From: Pelagibacteraceae bacterium TMED170
GTDB lineage: Bacteria; Pseudomonadota; Alphaproteobacteria; Pelagibacterales; Pelagibacteraceae
Assembly: GCA_002170875.2 (NCBI GenBank)
Contig: NHHT02000006.1
Location: 2,672 to 9,882, forward strand
DNA length: 7,211 bases
Reading direction: 5' to 3'
Part shown: positions 6,127 to 7,211 of the stretch, in pieces
Layout of the letters: each line of letters starts with the position of its first letter
Numbering within the stretch: position 1 is the first letter of the stretch
Position numbers and translations under genes: made by a program
The notes under the pieces: generated by a model
Database searches by the model: none
The model's input: only the letters and a program-made list of their open reading frames with translations
Told to the model about the DNA's origin: nothing

Positions 6127-7211
6127 ATGCGAAAATTTAAAGACGTTAACGAATTAGTTAACACACTTAAGCCTGATTATCCCGTATATTGCATACGGAC
6201 TGAATCCATAAAAATATCTACAGAATTTTTTAAAAAAAAATTTCCGGGAAAAGTTCTTTATGCAGTAAAAACCAACCCTAATGAAAAAGTTTTAAAAGAA
6301 ATTATATCAAATGGGATTCAACATTTTGATGTAGCTTCAATTAATGAAATTAAATTAATCAAAAAGTTAAAATCAGATTCAAAATTATTTTTTATGCATA
6401 CCGTTAAAACTCCAAAAGATATTGCTGAAGCTTATTTTGAATTTGGAGTTAGAGATTTTGCATTAGACTCAAAAGATGAGCTTCAAAAAATTTTAGACTC
6501 AACTAAACAGGCTAAAGATTTGAACTTATACGTTAGAATAGCAATTTCAAATGAACATGCCGAAATCGACTTGTCCAGAAAATTTGGTGCCTTGCCAAAT
6601 GAAGCCTTGGGTTTGGTTAGACTTTGCAAACAACATTCAAAAAAATTAGGTATTAGTTTTCACGTAGGATCACAGTGCATGCATAAAATTTCTTATTCCA
6701 AGGGTATTGGTGAGGTAGGAAATATAATAAAAAAAACAAAAATTATTCCTGATATAATTAATATTGGTGGAGGCTTTCCTGCTATATATCCTGATTTAAA
6801 TCCTGAACCATTAAGTAACTATATAGAAGAAATTAAAAAATCTTTTTCAAGTTTAAAATTACCAAAAATGCCAGAATTATTTTGTGAACCGGGTAGAGCA
6901 ATTGTAGCTGAAAGTGGTTCTACAATAGTAAAAGTTATGTTAAGAAAAAAACAAAATCTCTATATAAATGATGGTACATATGGAACTTTATTTGATGCTG
7001 GTGCGCCAAATTTTGTTTTCCCAAGTAAAATGATTTCTAATGGTAGGGTACAATCCAAAAAACTTACATCTTTCAGTTTTTTTGGCCCAACCTGTGATAG
7101 CCTTGATTATATGAAAGGCCCTTTTCTGCTGCCTAATAATATTAAAGAAGGTGACTATATTGAATTAGGTCAGCTAGGTGCGTATGGTTTAACTTTTAGA
7201 ACTAAATTTAA
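6127..7211 (+). CDS. odc: PLP-dependent ornithine/lysine decarboxylase, fold III (cut by right window edge)
   Basis: 361 codons are present with no stop; comparison with the family suggests only some 15-20 residues are missing. The N-terminal alanine-racemase-like barrel has the PLP lysine K48 in LYAVKTNP, HVGSQ (179-183), the glycine-rich phosphate loop GGGFP (214-218) and EPGR (254-257). The C-terminal beta domain has D282 in YINDGTYG, C323 and D324 in GPTCDSLD, and Y353 in GAYG, equivalent to the substrate and catalytic residues of ornithine decarboxylase across the dimer interface. All expected active-site residues are present. FDVASINEI, YFEFGVRDFALDS and FHVGSQCM match the alphaproteobacterial ornithine/lysine decarboxylase branch rather than diaminopimelate decarboxylase. 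The likely reaction is ornithine to putrescine (and/or lysine to cadaverine), the first step of polyamine synthesis in the cytoplasm. Which substrate it prefers cannot be read from the sequence. It has a good Shine-Dalgarno and a hairpin about 50 bp upstream. Confidence 0.93.
   Translation, partial: MRKFKDVNELVNTLKPDYPVYCIRTESIKISTEFFKKKFPGKVLYAVKTNPNEKVLKEIISNGIQHFDVASINEIKLIKKLKSDSKLFFMHTVKTPKDIAEAYFEFGVRDFALDSKDELQKILDSTKQAKDLNLYVRIAISNEHAEIDLSRKFGALPNEALGLVRLCKQHSKKLGISFHVGSQCMHKISYSKGIGEVGNIIKKTKIIPDIINIGGGFPAIYPDLNPEPLSNYIEEIKKSFSSLKLPKMPELFCEPGRAIVAESGSTIVKVMLRKKQNLYINDGTYGTLFDAGAPNFVFPSKMISNGRVQSKKLTSFSFFGPTCDSLDYMKGPFLLPNNIKEGDYIELGQLGAYGLTFRTKF

Noticed and set aside
6111..6157. Tiny frames starting at 6111 (4 codons) and 6122 (11 codons) before the decarboxylase
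   Set aside because: Too short and without a family signal. The Shine-Dalgarno and long conserved frame belong to the ATG at 6127. A regulatory uORF is possible but unsupported.
6145..6162. Repeated GTTAAC palindrome, 12 bp apart
   Set aside because: It falls in the decarboxylase coding sequence, where both copies encode Val-Asn; coincidence of codon use is sufficient.
1..7211. CRISPR array, tRNA or rRNA gene, insertion sequence, attachment site
   Set aside because: No regular direct repeats, clover-leaf or rRNA-like sequence, transposase or terminal inverted repeats were seen on either strand; coding genes fill almost all of the window.

Overview
The window is AT-rich (by eye about 30% GC or less), densely packed and made entirely of alphaproteobacterial gene families. 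ChvG/ChvI- and RegA-type regulators, an alphaproteobacterial fold-III ornithine/lysine decarboxylase, very short spacers and many A/T homopolymers all suggest a streamlined marine alphaproteobacterium of the SAR11/Pelagibacterales type. The assignment is inferred from composition and protein families, not from a marker gene.

Left block, minus strand (1-3832): polA (DNA polymerase I with all three activities intact by motif) is followed after 51 bp by chvI (OmpR-type response regulator). chvI overlaps by one base with chvG, the sensor kinase, which runs off the left edge. No terminator is visible between polA and chvI, so the three genes may be co-transcribed. The ChvI receiver has an altered segment where most receivers have Lys-Pro.

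Centre, plus strand (3878-5389): a 45-bp spacer separates polA from a divergent pair, an ABC-2/DrrA-type ATPase with no permease in view and bioY, the substrate-binding membrane subunit of a biotin ECF transporter. These two genes are 33 bp apart and happen to share a reading frame, separated by a single TAG.

Right block: regA (ActR/PrrA-type global redox regulator), on the minus strand, converges on bioY with a 4-bp gap. It diverges from a plus-strand PLP-dependent ornithine/lysine decarboxylase that is cut by the right edge. The 151-bp spacer between regA and the decarboxylase holds a 12-bp A-tract/T-tract hairpin resembling a terminator and a small dyad. Because both flanking genes point away from it, the hairpin is not the end of either gene and may be a leader or insulator element.

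Most of the window is core housekeeping and regulation: DNA repair and replication, envelope and redox two-component regulation, vitamin uptake and polyamine synthesis. I found no mobile element, CRISPR array, tRNA, rRNA or clearly undescribed system. The points most worth a second look are the altered ChvI receiver, the hairpin upstream of the decarboxylase, and the polA-chvI-chvG gene order.
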